Part shown: piece after piece, positions 32,811-33,508 of the stretch | Layout: each line of letters starts with the position of its first letter | Numbering within the stretch: the stretch's first letter is position 1 | Origin: an uncultured bacterium | Lineage (GTDB): Bacteria > Cyanobacteriota > Vampirovibrionia > Gastranaerophilales > Gastranaerophilaceae | NCBI GenBank assembly: GCA_945833895.1 | Contig: CAMAGQ010000003.1 | Coordinates: 1 to 33,508 of the forward strand | Reading direction: 5' to 3' | DNA length: 33,508 nucleotides | Notes under the pieces: model-generated | Seen by the model: the letters and a program-made list of their open reading frames with translations, nothing else | Databases searched by the model: none | Told to the model about the DNA's origin: nothing | Position numbers and translations under genes: made by a program

Positions 32811-33508
32811 ATGAAAAATTTATTACTAATGATAATATCAATGCTAATGTTTTCAACGGTAACTTTTGGAACTACGTTTACCGGCGGGGTTACAAAGGTT
32901 GGTCAACACGAAAGTAATCAGGTTATTGATGCTCAAACAAAGCAGGGGATTGAATTTGCTAAAATTACAATTCCTCAGAAGAATTTTCAAACCTACACCG
33001 ATGCTAACGGAAATTTCCAATTAGAAAAAATCCAAATTATCCAGCCTATCATGCTTAACGTTGAAAAAGAAGGCTACAGACCATTTTCGCTTACCATAAA
33101 CAATAACGAAAGTTTACAAAACCCTATGCAGATTGAAATTGCCAAAAGTGAGCCTATGGATATTGCAATAGAATCCGAGATTCTTCACTTAGGCGACAAT
33201 AATTTTTCCATGAACTCCGCTAATGCGGGCGATTTCAGGATAAAGGCAATGGGGCCATATTACACAAAAGATTTTATTATGACAGATAATGCGAAAAAGT
33301 TTTCAAATTATTTAGTCATTGGTTCTCTGGTCGGTTTGGATACAAAAATGGCAAATCGAATGGGGCAAAATAAAATGCGTTCGGCTTATTCAACACCTGC
33401 AGAGGTTTATTTTAACGGGCAAATTATCGGTAAATTACAGATTAATGGTGACGGTATGCGTGTAAAAATTCCAAATCAACTGATAAAAGCTAACTCAAAA
33501 AATCAGGT
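32811..33508 (+). CDS. Secreted protein with carboxypeptidase-regulatory-like domain (partial, runs off window)
   Basis: Reads from ATG at 32811 to the window end without a stop (232 codons). Residues 1-20 are a signal peptide (MKNLLLMIISMLMFSTVTFG). The next part, VIDAQTKQGIEFAKITIP followed by TDANGNFQLEKI and LNVEKEGYRPF, has the strand pattern of CarboxypepD_reg-like or PEGA-like beta-sandwich domains that decorate surface or secreted proteins. After about residue 125 comes a second region (GDFRIKAMGPYYTKDFIM...) that I do not recognise. The 3' part is missing, so the full architecture is unknown. No Shine-Dalgarno before the ATG. Confidence 0.7.
   Translation, partial: MKNLLLMIISMLMFSTVTFGTTFTGGVTKVGQHESNQVIDAQTKQGIEFAKITIPQKNFQTYTDANGNFQLEKIQIIQPIMLNVEKEGYRPFSLTINNNESLQNPMQIEIAKSEPMDIAIESEILHLGDNNFSMNSANAGDFRIKAMGPYYTKDFIMTDNAKKFSNYLVIGSLVGLDTKMANRMGQNKMRSAYSTPAEVYFNGQIIGKLQINGDGMRVKIPNQLIKANSKNQ

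Noticed and set aside
1..33508. CRISPR arrays, transposases, integrases, attachment sites, rRNA
   Set aside because: Searched for by eye and none seen; the small proteins between housekeeping genes are not accompanied by mobility genes.

Overview
The window is AT-rich, gene-dense chromosomal DNA with no phage, plasmid, IS or CRISPR signature. I infer a non-photosynthetic relative of Cyanobacteria, most likely Gastranaerophilales (Vampirovibrionia, 'Melainabacteria'). The reasons are a short RNase E/G with a cyanobacterial-type charged tail, a Ski2-like DSHCT helicase, an MCE protein, a phosphodiester glycosidase, and many lineage-restricted proteins, some starting with a short segment containing Phe-x-Gly. 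The assignment rests on gene content and style only; no search was run.

Layout. 1-3015: the first codons of obg (minus) diverge from ribE-ribBA (riboflavin synthase and DHBP synthase/GTP cyclohydrolase II), followed by a double GNAT acetyltransferase. 3048-8809: three large proteins without clear homology: a Gln-rich protein with a weak FliK-like end, a protein with an N-terminal F-x-G segment and a very good promoter, and a 1112-residue helical-repeat protein. 8836-10935: ispH (TTG start, structured leader), then ribosomal protein S1 with a strong terminator. 10935-16942: a small secreted Cys-rich protein behind a perfect consensus promoter, then a minus-strand block (phosphodiester glycosidase, small F-G protein, DSHCT helicase, a repeat-rich gap, YajQ, a small membrane protein).

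17000-24258: a plus-strand run: a 102-residue protein made of one duplicated motif, a 116-residue unknown, a radical SAM/DUF2344 protein, RNase E/G, two tiny membrane proteins and the two-subunit L-serine dehydratase sdaAB-sdaAA, many joined by overlaps or short gaps. 24278-27620: a minus-strand run: two translationally coupled basic membrane-associated proteins, folP (dihydropteroate synthase) and an MCE/MlaD-like protein. 27804-30076: pnp with promoter, leader hairpin and terminator. 30145-32552: a two-gene unit of a 684-residue protein that looks like a kinase-fold plus ADP-ribosyltransferase-fold fusion, and a small F-x-G protein. 32562-33508: a bidirectional terminator, tRNA-Leu(CAA) with encoded CCA, and the start of a secreted protein that runs off the window.

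Themes. RNA metabolism is concentrated here (RNase E/G, PNPase, S1, DSHCT helicase, YajQ). The best candidates for undescribed biology are the kinase-ART-like protein with its small partner, a possible H-type pseudoknot enclosing the folP start codon, the shared N-terminal F-x-G segments, and the structured leader of ispH. Many starts have clear Shine-Dalgarno sites that place the true start downstream of the longest reading frame; several others have none.
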